Origin: Hemibagrus wyckioides
Taxonomy: Eukaryota > Chordata > Actinopteri > Siluriformes > Bagridae
Assembly: GCF_019097595.1 (NCBI RefSeq)
Contig: NC_080713.1
Location: 8,955,699 to 9,019,698, forward strand
DNA length: 64,000 nt
Direction: 5' to 3'
Below are positions 13,901 through 26,633 of the stretch, in pieces. The translations under genes were made by a program, and so were the position numbers. Below the pieces are notes generated by a model. The model was not told where the DNA came from and made no database searches. It saw only the letters and a program-made list of their open reading frames with translations. Position 1 is the first letter of the stretch; each line of letters opens with the position of its first letter.

Positions 13901-16900
13901 GAAATATAGCGTGTACACTCACTTCCACACCGAGTTACGGTCGGTCGGATACTTGGCGAGGTTTTTCAGCAGTTCCAGCAGAGCCAGCTGGATGCACTCT
14001 TTAGTCGAGACGTTCGTGTAGCACAGCAACTCATGCAGGGCCTCTCGGATGTCCCGTGATGAATCCTGAATGCATGACAACAACGTTCCTTAATTATAAA
14101 ATCAGCCTAAAGCCAATTATTACTGAGGATTTTAGATATATGACAATATACAATTCACAAGATAAGGTCAATACAGCATCGCTTTAACAGTCTCTGTTTA
14201 AATATTTGTGCACACAATATTAATGGATTATTTTATGTATAAAAAAATCATCAGTGAGTCTCCAAAGTCAGATTAATAGAAGATAGAAAAGTCTCCTTAA
14301 AGAAAACGTCACACTACTAATGGTGACTGCACACATTTATGTCTTTTCCCTATCCCTATGGGGGTGGTAGCTCAAGTGTTTAAGGCTCTGGGTTGTTGAC
14401 CACCAAGCTGCCACTGTTGGGCCCTTGAGCAAGGCCCCAAAACAACCCTGCTCCAGGGGCGCTGCATCGTGGCTGACCTTGTGCTCTGACCCCAACTTCC
14501 AAGGATGGGATATGCGAAGAAAGAATTTCACTGTGTAGTAATGTATATAAAGACAACTTAAACTTATACAAGTCGCTGTGTAAACTGGTACAGTAAAAAG
14601 GATAACATTAAAGAAGTATGCATTAATATAAACCTGAGATTTGCAGGTGCTGTTATAGAAAATGAATCGACACTTTCCGACCAATCAGAATCCAGAATAC
14701 AGCAGCGCTTTAGTTGCCCTATTAGTTTACGCTAATGTTTAATAAACACACTGGGGATTATTGTATATATTGGGTTTGTTGTACCTCGAGCACAGCGAGC
14801 ACTGTGTCCAGCTGGTCCTCACGCAGGGTGATGTGGGTGGAGATCTGTCGCAGCACATGGATGGACTGCAGTCTCACTTCCTCGATTTCATCGTTAAACA
14901 TATCCACCAGGAAGTCCAGGCACTTCTCTGCAAAACTGGGAGAAGACAGAGCCAGGGAACACAGGGCCTCGACGGCTGCAATCCGCACTTCTGCAAAGAA
15001 AAAAAACGCACAGAGACACGTCAATGGAGATGTCCTAAACAACGTATATTGTGATGTAGTAAAGCAAGAATACGCACCATACATCTCGTCCTCAAGTCCG
15101 TGCACAAAAGCTCCACAGGCTCCAGAGTCGATCAGGTTTACTCCAGACGTGTCCACTTTCTCTCTGGGAGCGTCGTCCGCCCATCTCCGGCCTGACGAGA
15201 ATTCTCCGGAAGCGTAGAGTTCTTTGGCACGCTCGTGTGCAGTGCGCTTTCTCTGAATAAATAATATAATAAAATTTCTCTGGGTCAATAATAAACAGAC
15301 CAGCATGGACACTTCAAAATACATTTCACTACATTTCATTTGGCAGGATGTTGTAGCATTGTTTGAGCTCATCGGATAAACTGTTTTCTCTAGGTAGAAG
15401 CCACTATTACTACTCTTTCTAATGATCACACTAACCATATTACGGCTCTTTAATAATTAAAGCTAGTAACATATGTATATCGATCAGGCATAACATTATG
15501 ACCACCTGTCTAATATTGTGTTGGTATAAAAAATATTACGCTATAATATACACTATAAATATTTAGTCCAAATAAACATTTTTAAATCTCTTTAATTCTG
15601 TAGGAATTCAGTTTATAAACCAAACATTTAGGAGCACAGGAAGAAATGATGCCATGGTAACACTATAAATGTGTCCATACCCTGAGATCTGACATCAGCT
15701 TCTTGTCCAGTGTCTGCTCCAGGAAGTGTGGGCTCACCTGCTTCATGGAGCCCTGACGAAGACAAACACAACAGGTTACAAAATAAAATATTCAGCGCAT
15801 GCAGGGAGATCCTCGCCTAAACCGTCAATCAAAACAAAAAAGAAAAAAATGCACCAGCAACTTGGCAGCCTGCACGCGCACAACCCAGGAGCCATCGCTA
15901 ACCATGTGGCAGATCTTCCCGAAAGAGTCATCGATCAGCCGGATCTCCTCGTTGGATGAAGGAATGGGGACGATGCTGCATGACAATGTGAAGGGGGGGG
16001 GGGGATATTACGTTCTTTCATACAGAAAATAGGGCAAACAAAAATGTATAGCATATAAATCTCCATGAATCATGTATTTATAACACGGTAATAAATGGAT
16101 GTTGTAGTCCACCTCTCAGGGTAAAGCTGGCTTAGCACCCACACCATCTGCACTGCGGCTGAGCGCACTTGCTCGTAGTCATCGCTCAAGAGCTTGCAGG
16201 CCTGAGAGACAAAAGATAAATCGGTTCAGAACCAACATGAGTTTAGAAAAAATAAAAAACACGGTTTCAGTAATAGACCTGGTTTTACCTGGCTGTATAT
16301 CGTCTGCTGGAGCTTCATTCCTCTTTCGTGCAGTTGCAGCTGAGGACACACAAAAAGATCTCGGTCAAATACGGCACATTAAACAGAGTCTTCTCTTTAC
16401 GGAGCCTGGAAATTGCCGTATCTAAATAGGATATTTGTACATTTTATTTTATTTATTTATATTAATTTATTTATTATAAGTACATCACATTTAATAAAAG
16501 AAAAAAATTATTATTCAATACATATACATTTTTCCCCAGTCATTTTTTCCCACATTAGAGTTGATGGTTATGAGATTTAAAAATTCATAACCCTAAACAC
16601 AAATCTCAAAAATGCTGATTTTATGTAAATGAGGCCATTTCCAGGGAATATAGATGCTTTCCCAGTGACCAAACCCAGCATTTAGCCAATCACAGGTATT
16701 TGCCATACTTGTGCCCATGAAGTGAAGTGACGAGACACAGAGAGGGGAAAAAAAAACACAAAGAAAATGCCCTTCAACTCCTACTCTTAACCCTGATTTC
16801 AGCATATGACGTCAAAGCAAAATGGTTGTTCACATCATCAGCAGTAAAGAAAGTAGCCCTTCTTTACTTTTGACTGATTTCCGCTGTGTGTACTAGCATT

Positions 16901-19900
16901 GTTTTTGATCATATGAGCTTCTTTCTTTCCCTACTTTAAAGTAAATGTAATAACTTTGAATGCAGTCCAAGTCTCGAATGCTTATCACTTTAGAAAGCTA
17001 GAACAAATATTTAAATAAAATATTCTATCACTTTAATGTGTTTCCTATGTGCATGGAAGATCACAAAGCAGAAAAGCTAATGCAAGGCTAACGAGGCTCA
17101 CCATAGCTTTAATGGCCGCTGTGCGAACCCGGGGGTCCTGGTCACTGAAGTAGTCACTGATGAGACTCTGGACGTCCCTTAGGGGTGTGGTGGAAGCGCC
17201 TGGTGCTGCCTCACTCTCTTTAGTTAGAGGTTTGTCGACAGAACCCAAGCAGCCGAGGAGCTGTAGGCACTTATTGCGTACCCCGAAATAAGTGCTTTGA
17301 AGGTGCTGTTAAAGGAGGGGTGTGATTATAAAATTGGGAATGTTTTAAATGATAGTGATTTAAATGAAAAAACAAGACAATTACTATTATTATTAATATA
17401 ATTACTACAGTCTAACTATGATTGGAACACTTTTTATGATTCAAATACTGTATATACTACTCACATTACTCTAAAGAATACTGTGTTACCTTGCAGGCCA
17501 CTTCGAAAAGTCTCTGAGTGACTGCCGTGTTTTCTGGCAGCTGTGTGCCAATGACCAGTAGAGTGTCGAGCAGCTGGGCCAGAACCTGGTTGGACTCTAA
17601 AAGCAAAACAGAAATCAATATTCATAAACACTGTCGCAAGCATGTGTAATTGCATATACTTCATAAACCTAGACCTAGACTTAACATGTGGCCTACAATC
17701 CACTGTGCTGCAGTATGTGTATGTGAAAGAGGGCAAATAGCAATTTCTCGGTGTTTTACGTTGTCCTTTGCTGTATTGTGATAAGTAGTTTGAAAAGATG
17801 CAGTTGACTAGCTTCACTTGTCTAGGATAGGGGAGTGCTAGCTAGAAGGTGGGATGGAATTGGTCAGTGAGCAAATTAAAAGACACAGTGAAAATATGCT
17901 GATGAGTATGAAACTTCTAGAAAGCATGAAGGTTCTTCCAGACAGGACATGACTACCCATTTCTAGTGCTGGAGTACCCTTTGTTCAGCCCATTTGAGTG
18001 TGTTCCCTGTTCTGACACACCCAGTTCAAGTCCTGTAGAGTTTGGAGATTATTAAGTGTGTGTGTTCATAGAGAACCAGGGCATGTTAAAGTATAAAAAG
18101 CCTCTGCTGGAATCATCTCCATAAAATTAATTAGGGTCATTCATCAGCTGGGGATGTGGTAGCTTAGCGGTTAAGGTGTTAGACTACTGATCAGAAGGTT
18201 GTGAGCTGCCACTGTTGGGCCCTTGAGCAAAGTCCTTAACCCTTAATTGCTCAGTTGCATAAAAAAACAAGATATAAATATAAGTCGCTCTGGATAAGGG
18301 TGTCTACCAAATGCCAAATATGTAACAGCGGCCATTTAGCAGGTTCTTATGCCTATCCTTGAAACACTAGAGGTCTAACACAACCACACAATCCACTCAC
18401 TGAGCATGGTTTTGGGTGGTAACAGACAAAAGTCCCTAAAGACTGTAACTGGAGCTTGTGCATTGAAAGCTTTCACTGACAGCAAACAATGTTTCTGTTC
18501 ATAAAGGAAAGTGGCCTGGTCACTGAAGGTTAATAGCCATTAGTGAAGAATGTTTAACTGAGAGAGTCAGGACAGAATTAATCCCTGCTGCTTGTCTATA
18601 ATTGCAGATGATAATTAAAGGGATAAAGGTGGCTCTGTTATGGTGTGGGGACATTTTGTTTTTCCATCATGGCTTGAATTCACTTCTTCCTGAAAGAAAA
18701 GTCACTGGAAATCAATGCAAAGTTATTAGGATCACATTTAGCCTATTATTAAACGCTTCCTGATGGGAGGGGTTTAATCCAGGGTGACCCCGCCCCTATC
18801 TACAGGGCATGAGGGTTCAAGGAATGTTTTGATGAGGATGTAACTGGTCTTCACAGTAACCAAATCTCAACCCAGTTGAACAGACTTGGCTCTCCAGCAT
18901 TATCAAAACCCCAAATGAGGGAAAATCTTTTGGAAGAACAATGTTCATCACTTCTGTGCGTTTCCAGAGACGCACAGCAGCCACACTAACACACATCGAA
19001 GGTGTTCTGGTGGCTCGTGGTGGCTGGAAACAACCCACCCACTTTTTATGTGAGAATTTCCTTTCAAGTGCCATAAAATGGCTTGAAAATCATGATTTCA
19101 TTCCAGATGTTGATGCAGCACATTTCTGAAACATCAAGCCGGGTAGATTATGCATCAAAGGAGTTGAGTGATTTCCACAACAGCCAAAGGCACTCGAGAT
19201 ACTCCACACCTTGCACTGAATCTCAACAGTGGCTTAATAGGTGGCCACAAGTGTATATAGAGCTTGCTATAGCCTGGGATTTATCTATGTAGTGCAGAGC
19301 ATAAAGACTGCTGGGGTGGTGATAGCTCAAGTGGTTAAGGCTCCGGACCGGAAGATCAGGGTTCAAGCCCCAGCACCGCCAAGCTGCCACTGCTGGGCCC
19401 CTGTGCAAGGCCCCCACCCTGCTCCAAGGGTGCTGCATCATGGCTGACTCTGTGCGACCCCAAGGATGGGATTTGCGAAGAAAGAATTTCACTGTGCAGT
19501 TATGTATATAAAGTTTTATGGACAAATAGAAATATTTACAAAACATATTTTTGTATTCTTTTTTTTTTACTCATACAAACACCAACTCTGATTTCATATG
19601 TGGCCTGTCTGTGTGCATTCTGTAGACAATAAAAAAAATAATATTACATTTACTAATTGTTATTAGGAGGCATTCAGCAAGCACTGGAATCAGGATAATC
19701 ACTGAAATCACTTACTGTCATGATTCAGAGTGCTAATGACATCATCAACAATGCAGTCAGGGGAGAAACCAGGTGTTTTGGAGAGCAGACCGAGCAGCGA
19801 GGCGATCTTCAGCCTGACTGAGTTATCGACCTCCTGTTAAATGACAATTATTCAGAAATTTCAAGCGTGAATTTGCACAGAATCAGTACGTAGCAACGTC

Positions 19901-20893
19901 ACACTTGTCTGATCAGAAATTTGTTAATACTGTCCTCCTAACTCTTTAAAGCCGGACCCGTAAATGAACTCTTACCTTATAATAGTGCTCCAGGAGAATG
20001 CGCACTACACCCTCAACACTTTCTGCCTCCACCGGCTTGCGGGCAAAGTTAAGGAGATACTGCAGGGCATCTGTGGGGCTGGTGGCTTTGCACAGGTCAA
20101 TATGGAGGGCTGCAGATTTACTAGGTTTGGTTAGACGAAGCTTCTTTGCTGGTACGTCCTCGAGAGGTTGTTGCTGAGAGAAGGGATAATAATGAACATG
20201 GAATGAAGTACTGAACTGAATCGGTGAATATATAAGACTTTGAAAGAAGCTTGAAAGGACGTGACTGACACAATACAGATCATGTGAAGTACACAGGGAA
20301 ATGTATGTGAAAAGTATGTAAAGCTTAAGTATGTTTTTAGAGTTTTAACTGTCATTAAGGTGCCATTATATACGTATATAAAAATGACGAAAAAGTAATC
20401 CTAACCTTTCCACCTCAATATTTATTTCTACCTAAACTCAGGTGTACAATATTTTCAGACCTACTTGTTTTTATGTTATGTTATTAAGGTTTGGATTAAA
20501 CCACTACACCATGCCAGATATAAATGAAAATAAATGATTATAGATATAATATATCTAAGGACATCTCTGAATGATCTATGTCTTGTTTATGAGCTTTATG
20601 GACAGAATAAAAGCTATATGAATGAGGAAGGGGACAATAACAGTACTTTCTGTTCGCCATCCCTTTAAATAAAACACTGCCGACAGAAAAACATAAGAAT
20701 GGGACCAGGCTTCGCTAAATCACCCACTGTTAGCTTAGCTACACAGCTATATTTCCGGTGACAGTTCGTTTGTTTTACTACAGATTTCAGTTTGCAAAGC
20801 GCCTGCTTCATTACATTATTTCCCACTCAGGTGTTTTACCTGCACAACTTTGGAAAATTCCTCGTAAACCCGCTTTTTGAGATGAGCAGCCAT
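7929..20893 (-). CDS. ints4: Integrator complex subunit 4
   Basis: INTS4 is the HEAT-repeat scaffold of the Integrator cleavage module, binding INTS9/INTS11 for snRNA 3' processing and attenuation of RNA polymerase II. 23 coding exons were read: 20840-20893, 19976-20173, 19716-19833, 17490-17596, 17102-17305, 16289-16339, 16113-16201, 15855-15975, 15681-15752, 15078-15252, 14785-14990, 13923-14065, 13711-13826, 13405-13538, 13167-13333, 12998-13091, 12655-12735, 12211-12341, 11539-11598, 10634-10793, 10390-10533, 10175-10295 and 7929-8107. They sum to 2925 nt (974 aa), close to the mammalian length (about 960). The start [18 protein letters not shown], the middle [17 protein letters not shown] and the end [13 protein letters not shown] are family hallmarks. 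HEAT repeats fill roughly residues 60-480. Donors after exons 7 (GTGGAC) and 8 (GTGCAT) are weak. The last and third introns are enlarged by transposons and SINEs. Confidence 0.95.
8277..8814 (+). mobile_element. Tc1-like family B, non-autonomous copy
   Basis: TA-flanked element (TA at 8275-8276 and 8815-8816) with ends CACCGATCAGGCATAACATTA and its complement. The interior encodes the N-terminal helix-turn-helix half of a Tc1-like transposase in plus orientation ([25 protein letters not shown]), broken by frameshifts. The catalytic part is missing: the coding stretch at the EYTVH motif jumps directly to the 3' terminal sequence. It lies in the last ints4 intron. Confidence 0.85.
9537..10057 (+). 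mobile_element. Tc1-like family B, second non-autonomous copy
   Basis: Same family, orientation and internal deletion as the copy at 8277-8814, in the same ints4 intron. TA flanks are at 9535-9536 and 10058-10059. The reading frame for the transposase N-terminus ([20 protein letters not shown]) is open over about 90 codons (9648-9926) before breaking. No DDE motif is present. Confidence 0.85.
14360..14560 (+). mobile_element. tRNA-derived SINE (first copy)
   Basis: Starts with an A-box-like GGTAGCTCAAGTG, then the SINE body (CCAAGCTGCCACTGTTGGGC, CCCTTGAGCAAGGCCC) and a 3' part ending in gggatatgcgaagaaagaatttcactg and a tail near tgtatataaag. The B box is degraded compared with the copy at 19312-19515. 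It lies between ints4 exons 12 and 11. Confidence 0.7.
15481..15525 (-). mobile_element. Solo terminal fragment of Tc1-like family B
   Basis: Only the terminus is left: CGATCAGGCATAACATTATG followed by accacctgtctaatattgtgttgg, the same end seen at 25292. It lies in an ints4 intron, with nothing else of the element nearby. Confidence 0.7.
18150..18315 (+). mobile_element. tRNA-derived SINE, second family
   Basis: A box-like GTGGTAGCTTAGCGGTTAAGG, a degraded B box near 18197, a shared middle (CTGCCACTGTTGGGCCCTTG) and the 3' module AAGTCGCTCTGGATAAGGGT-GTCTACCAAATG, which is the conserved tail of many fish SINEs. It lies in ints4 intron 3. Confidence 0.65.
18640..19130 (+). mobile_element. 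Decayed Tc1/mariner-like transposase remnant (tentative)
   Basis: Plus-strand translation near 18627 gives [11 protein letters not shown], the signature segment of Tc1/mariner transposases, followed by a stretch with many stops. Ends were not found, so the limits are approximate. It lies in ints4 intron 3. Confidence 0.35.
19312..19515 (+). mobile_element. tRNA-derived SINE with intact A and B boxes
   Basis: RNA polymerase III A box TAGCTCAAGTGG (19323-19334) and B box GGTTCAAGCCC (19360-19370), properly spaced, then the same body and 3' end as the copy at 14360-14560 (AAGAAAGAATTTCACTGTG, tail tgtatataaag). It lies in ints4 intron 3, about 200 nt from exon 3. It is not a functional tRNA gene: no cloverleaf closes. 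Confidence 0.75.
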
Positions 20894-23382
20894 TATTACA
20901 ATGAGCAACGCACTGAAGCTTAGAATATTTGTCCCATTTTACTCGCCGTAGAGCTTCTTCGCCTTCTTACTTTTCGATCATCTTCTTGTCCTCACAGGCT
21001 TTCGCACCGATGGCGTCACCAAGCGTCTAAAATCGGAAATATTCACATTATATTTCACATTTTCTCTCAAAGTGCATTGATTCGAAATAAAAACAACGTA
21101 TGAATAAACTGTAAAAAGACACAAATAGACATATTTTTTTGTACAAGATTAGCCCAAGTTAATTCAAATCACAGTGATGTGCCGTTCACGAATGAGTCGG
21201 TTCATTCAATCGGCTCTTTTAGGGCAAACATTTCAAGTCGACACATCTCTCTTTTCCGTCTTATTTTTTTCTGTAGAACAGACATTATTCTGTGTGTAAG
21301 TGCAATGTTGTTACTCTGGCATCATAGTGTAGTTAAAAACGCTTCTACTGAAATAATCTGAGCGTTTTTATCATCCCAGGAGGAGGAAGAGTCGGTTCAT
21401 ATTGATGAGTCACTTGAACACGTCACACTATACCTGCTTATAAATAATCAGTTTAGCTGATGTATTCAATCTATGTGAGTGGTCACAAAAATAGTGTAGA
21501 AACAATAGGTTGGGGAAAAAAAAGCTGAAAAGAATATATGGTAAAGCACTAAGCACACAATTACTAATAACAGGTTGTTTTTGCTGCAGTATAAATGATA
21601 AACTTCACAATTATTACACTTTAAAAAGTGTGAGCAATAATAAGCTATTATCTACTACTGCTCAACATTTTGAAATAAAGCTGTATGAACTGTAAATATA
21701 TACTATATTGCCAAAAGTTTTGGGACACCCCTCCAAATCATTGAATTCAGGTGTTGTTTTTCAGGGGTTGGGCTCGGCCCCTTAGTTCCAGTGAAAGAAA
21801 CTCTCAATGCTTCAGCATACCAAGACATTTTGGACAATTTCATGCTCCCAACTTTGTGGGAACAGTTTGGGGATGACCCCTTCCTGTTCCAACATGACTG
21901 CAAACCAGTTTACAAAGCAAGGTCCATAAAGACATGGATGAGTGAGTTTGGTGTGGAGGAACCTGACTGGCCTGCACAGAGTCCTGACTTCAACCTGACA
22001 GAACACCTTTGGGATGAATTAGAGCGGAGACTGTGAGCCAGGCCTACTTGTCCTACATCAGTGCCTGACCTCACAAATGCGCTTCTAGAGGAATGGTCAA
22101 AGATTCCCATAAACACACTCCTAAACCTTAAAGTCTCCACTCTAATTAATCTCAAAGGTGTTCTATCAGGTTGAGGTCAGGACTCTGTGCAGGCCAGACA
22201 AGTTCCTCCACACCAAACTCGCTCATCTATTGTCTTTATGGACCTTGCTTTGTGCACTGGTGTGCAGTCATGTTGGAACAGGAAGGGGTCATCCCCAAAC
22301 TGTTCCCACAAAGTTGGGAGCATGAAATTGTCCAAAATATCTTAGTATGCTGAAGCATTAAGAGTTCCTTTCACTGGAACTAAGACGCCAAGCCCAACCA
22401 CTTAAAAACACCTGAACTCAGTGATTTGGAGGGGTGTCCCAAAACTTTTGGCAATATAGTGTAACTTTCACAGGTTAAACAGAGACCAATTAGTCAGCCT
22501 AATCACGTTAAGTATTCATTCACATGCACTTCCACTGCAAATACGACACCCATATTCATCATACCACAACACTAATGAACTCTCGAAACTGATGCTCCAG
22601 ATTAATTTCCTATAACATCAGCTCTGACAATAGCTCCAGTATTCCAAACAATGTTTATATTAATGCTCTGTTTCTAATAAATTATACGTTCTTTAGCAGT
22701 TCCGTCACAGGGACGTGTATGGCAGATGCTCAACATAATCGAAAGGAAATGTGTTGTTATTTAACAATGAACATAAACACTGATATGGTGAGGTTTTCTG
22801 TAAGGAGAAGTTTATTCCACTATTTTTGATGTTCCACAAATTGTGCTGTAACTATTAAATTATTTAAAAAAAAAATTGTTCGTTAATATATTAACATTTT
22901 AATCCTTGGTAAATCTCTGTGGTTTCATTAAAATGAAAACAAAAAAAAAATACAACATGTATTCGTAAGAATATAATAAAATCATGTTTGGATACATCAC
23001 ACTATGGCATTAATTGTTTTCTGATAACAGCCCATTTTATTGTGTTTTATTCCTTAATTAACAAGCATCTAAAATATTTTGTACACAGAAATATTTTGTC
23101 TTTGCCATTTTGGATTCTTGGATTCATTTTTGTGAGCACATTAAGGTCACATGATGCAGAGGGCTGGTACAAACTAGAGTAAATATTAAACAAGGGTGGC
23201 TACAGATGCCAGCAAAGATCCTGAATGAGTCCTATATGACACATGTCTGCAGTATAGGTGGGACTTGTAGACTAACAGATAAGACACGTTTCTTATCTGA
23301 AGTGTTTGTAGGTGGATTTTTTTTTTATAAAGATTCATGACCTCTTCAATCATACTTAAAAGGTCAGAAGCACAAATCCTGG
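20894..23382. other. Spacer between kctd14 3' end and ints4 5' end
   Basis: Both flanking genes run on the minus strand. The first 100 nt next to 20893 is GC-richer and is the likely ints4 promoter and leader. The rest is AT-rich and holds the palindromic Tc1 element (21701-22461). No exon was recognised. The kctd14 3'UTR should lie within 22.9-23.38 kb, but a single poly(A) site could not be chosen among several TTTATT hexamers. Confidence 0.5.
21701..22461. mobile_element. Palindromic Tc1-like family A derivative
   Basis: A 761-bp element flanked by TA (21699-21700 and 22462-22463) with ends (C/T)ACTATATTGCCAAAAG. The two halves are inverted copies of the same transposase 3' region, not 5' and 3' halves: the plus strand encodes [20 protein letters not shown] and [10 protein letters not shown] (21791-22036), and from about 22150 the same sequence returns in reverse to the right end. 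Arms are about 300 bp with a spacer of roughly 120 bp. The coding part cannot make a full transposase. Confidence 0.85.
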
Positions 23383-26300
23383 TCACCACCAAGTAAAAGT
23401 CAGCTTATAGAAGAAATCATGGCTCTTAAACAGAAAGCCTTTCTCTGTGTTGTGGGGTTTAATGCTCACTTTATATCCTTTCGCCTCTATGTCCATTTGA
23501 ATGCAATCCAGAAGATCCACCACGGAAGCTTGAGCATTCCAGGGGCCGAAACTCACAATAGATTCCTTTCTCACATCAAGACTGGCCATGGCGTCATTAC
23601 ACCTCGCCAGGTCATCCTCTGTCTTTAGGACACATATGATTATAGTGGAGTATCGCGAGGCCATGGCTTCTGCTTTGCCCACCCTGATGAGGACTTCTAG
23701 ATTTTCGTGGTAGTTGCGCACATGGGATAAAAACTGCTGCCTTCCGACTTTCTCACCGAAAAACTGTGGGGACTCCTCCAGGATTTTCACCAGAGGTTTT
23801 ATATTATAATACACTGCCTCCTTATGAACCTCCAGCAGATTTTTAGTAGGAACCTCTTCTGAACGGAGATACTCAAGGATCGCACTAAAGTGTGTCCCAT
23901 CACGGTCTATAAAACAGCGACCTTCTGCATCCTTTAGAAGTTTGTGAGGCGCACTGAACATGTCAGCCAGCTTCGAGTTGGGGAATTTGCGCAGGGTCGA
24001 CTGAGTGGTGGTGTACATCTGACCGCCGACATTCAGCTGCACGACTGAGCACTGCGGAGGACAGAGAAGAACATGGATTTAAAGTGTTTACTCTTGTCAT
24101 AAGATGGCCAAACTTTTGCATTACTTACAGGCAAAGCAAAGAGATACACTATATTGCCAAAAGTTTTGGGACGTCCGCCTTTACATGCACATGAATGTAA
24201 TATGGAGTTGACCTGCCCATTGCAGCTATAACAGCTTCAACTCTTCTGGGAAGGCTTTCCTCAAGGTTTAGGAGTGTGTTTATGGGAATTTTTGACCATT
24301 CCTCTAGAAGCGCATTTGTGAGGTCAGGCACTGATGTTGGACGAGAAGGTCTGGCTCACAGTCTCCGCTCTAATTCATCCCAAAGGTGTTCAGGTCAGGA
24401 CCCCAGTCAAGTTCCTCTACACCAAACTCGCTCATCCATGTCTTTATGGACTTTGCTTTGTGCACTGGTGTGCAGTCATGTTGGAACAGGAAGGGGTCAT
24501 CCCCAAACTGTTCCCACAAAGTGTCCAAAATGTCTTGGTATGCTGAAGCATTAAGAGTTCCTTTCACTGGAACTAAGGGGCCGAGCGCAACCCCTGAATT
24601 CAATCATTTGGCGGAGTGTCCCAAAACTTTTGGCAATATAGTGCAGCTCAATGATTACACCCAAGAGACACGGTTGGACTTTTTTCACAAGACACACAAC
24701 CTAAAGAGTCCAAATAGGTTTTTAAGTTGCTTTAGGTGAAAACGTCTATCAAAATAAAAGCACAGACAGATGACTCTGACAAACTGAGTTAATAAAATCG
24801 TGCGAGTAGAAAAAAAAAACACTACCTTTTTTGCAAGAAATTGTAAATATTTAGCTGTTTAGAATCCAGAGAACTGTATCGGTGACTGTAAAAATGACTA
24901 TAAAATAGATCATAACACTGGAAATCCAAATAGCTGAAATCTATGGTCTGTTCTAATTGTACTCATGAATAATCTGCATTTCACGTAATTAGGAAAACAC
25001 CTAAATCGATTGCTGTTCACAATGGCACATCACTGTTATTAAACTAAAAAAAGAAAAGAAAAGTGTAAAGCTTCACAATGAGTGACTAAGCAAACAGCTG
25101 GTTGTTAAGTATATTAAACTTAAAGCAAGAGTGAACAATGAGGAATATCAACATTTCACTCCCAACATACTGATACATGTTGTGTCAGACGTTTTGTTGA
25201 GTCTTGAACTGAAAAATATCAGAAATGTCGGCTTACAAAGCTGTGAAGGTCAGGAGAGTGGTACAAAAAAATCCTCTATAATGTCTAACTACACTGACCA
25301 GGCATAACATTATGACCACCTGCCTAATATTGTGTTGGTCCCCCTTTTGCTGCCAAAACAGCCCTGACCCGTCATGCACTGTGTATTCTGACACCTTTCT
25401 ATCAGAACCAGCATTAACTTCTTCAGCAGTTTGAGCAACGGTAGCTCGTCTGTTGGATCGGATCACACGGGCCACCCTTCGCGCCACATGTGCATCAATG
25501 AACCTTGGTCACCCATGACCCTGTTGCCGGTTCACCACTGTTCCTTCCTTGGACCACTTTTGATAGCTACTGACCACTGCAGACCGGGAACACCCCACAA
25601 GAGCTGCAGTTTTGGAGATGCTCTGATCCAGTCGTCTAGCCATCACAAATTTGGCCCTTCGTCAAACTCGCTCAAATCCTTACTCTTGTCCATTTTTCCT
25701 GCTTCTAACACATCAACTGTGAGTACAAAATGTTCACTTTCTGCCTAATATATCCCACCCACTAACAGGTGCCATGATGAGGAGATCATCAGTCTTATTC
25801 ACCTTTGCACTGCAGACAAAAAAGGGTCCCATCCACTAAAAATAGTGCTGTGTGTTACTTAGTGTTAATCAGATTGTGTCCAAATCTGATTGACTTGTTC
25901 AAAGAGAGCCTGATGGATTATTTAAGGATGGATATATTCTTTAAGCAGACACCAAAAAAGCCTCCAGCTTCCCTGAATAACAACAGAGTGGAATGTTCTG
26001 GAAAACATGACCCAAAATTACTGGACCATTTGTCTTGACATGACATCAAGCTGAGTGCAGCTTTTTATCTGTATTGATCACGTTAGTGATATGTACTTAT
26101 TATTGATTTTGCCTTAAATATAATTTATTTGTAACTTTAAACTGGAAAGCGTCTTTGGACAAATGGTTAGTTTTCAGACTCCAAGCGTCCATTTTTATGC
26201 GTTGATCCCGTCACTCTTACATGAGAAGCACTTCACCTGAGCATTGCACCTGTACAGGTATACTCCTCTCCATCACATCACTCGTGCTCATGTATAAACA

Positions 26301-26529
26301 CGGAATAATACAATGGCTTAATACTTAATACTAATGCATCACCTAGTAACTTCTATAAGGATCTCCGTAACTTCAGCGCCTGTGTCTCACACACACACAC
26401 ACACACGAAAACCTTATATTACGAAGCAAACTTTCAAGCACGTCATTCATTTAAATCAACAAACCTCGTTACCTGCTTTAAAGGCTCGACTGCAAGTTTC
26501 CGTGATGATTTAATATCAGGAAGGCTCAT
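23383..26529 (-). CDS. kctd14: BTB/POZ (KCTD) protein, probably KCTD14
   Basis: Two coding exons, 26473-26529 ([19 protein letters not shown]) and 23383-24051, joined by a GT-AG intron in phase 0, give 241 residues. The BTB/T1 tetramerisation domain begins at [20 protein letters not shown] (residue about 22) and includes [21 protein letters not shown] and [12 protein letters not shown]; a KCTD-type C-terminal part follows. KCTD proteins oligomerise and often act as CUL3 adaptors; KCTD14's own targets are not established. The call rests on the KCTD7/14-like BTB and on the position beside ints4, as in human. The intron contains two Tc1 elements. A Tc1 remnant starts about 100 bp upstream of the start codon, after GGGCGTGG Sp/KLF-like boxes. 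Confidence 0.85.
24147..24643 (-). mobile_element. Tc1-like family A, internally deleted copy
   Basis: Left end CACTATATTGCCAAAAG after TA (24145-24146), right complement ending at 24643 where the flank is CA. The interior encodes minus-strand pieces of the transposase C-terminus (minus ORF 24370-24603 with ASAYQDIL and [20 protein letters not shown]) followed by the terminal [12 protein letters not shown] segment (near 24250). The N-terminal half is deleted. It lies in the kctd14 intron, 95 nt upstream of exon 2's acceptor. Confidence 0.85.
25292..25803 (-). mobile_element. Tc1-like family B, non-autonomous copy with one end lost
   Basis: Reverse orientation. The left end CACTGACCAGGCATAACATTA is intact after TA; the right terminal repeat is missing and the element stops after the ggtgccatgatgaggagatc motif. 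It has the same internal deletion as the copies at 8277, 9537 and 61526. It lies in the kctd14 intron. Confidence 0.75.
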
Positions 26530-26633
26530 GACTGTAAGATCCGCGCTGCTCTGTTCCTCCTGCTAGACTCCAGCAGTAATGTGGGAGTTCTGAGTGGGCG
26601 TGGTATTTCAGATTACACTGAAAAGGGGGCGTG

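Noticed and set aside
15153..15438. Plus-strand ORFs over ints4 exons (for example 14735-15217)
   Set aside because: Antisense shadows of ints4 exons 10 and 11, which read correctly on the minus strand.
19312..19515. tRNA gene from the A and B boxes
   Set aside because: No cloverleaf or anticodon stem closes and a SINE body and tail follow; it is a tRNA-derived SINE.
21791..22036. Functional transposase gene
   Set aside because: Only the C-terminal third is present; the element is a palindromic deletion form.
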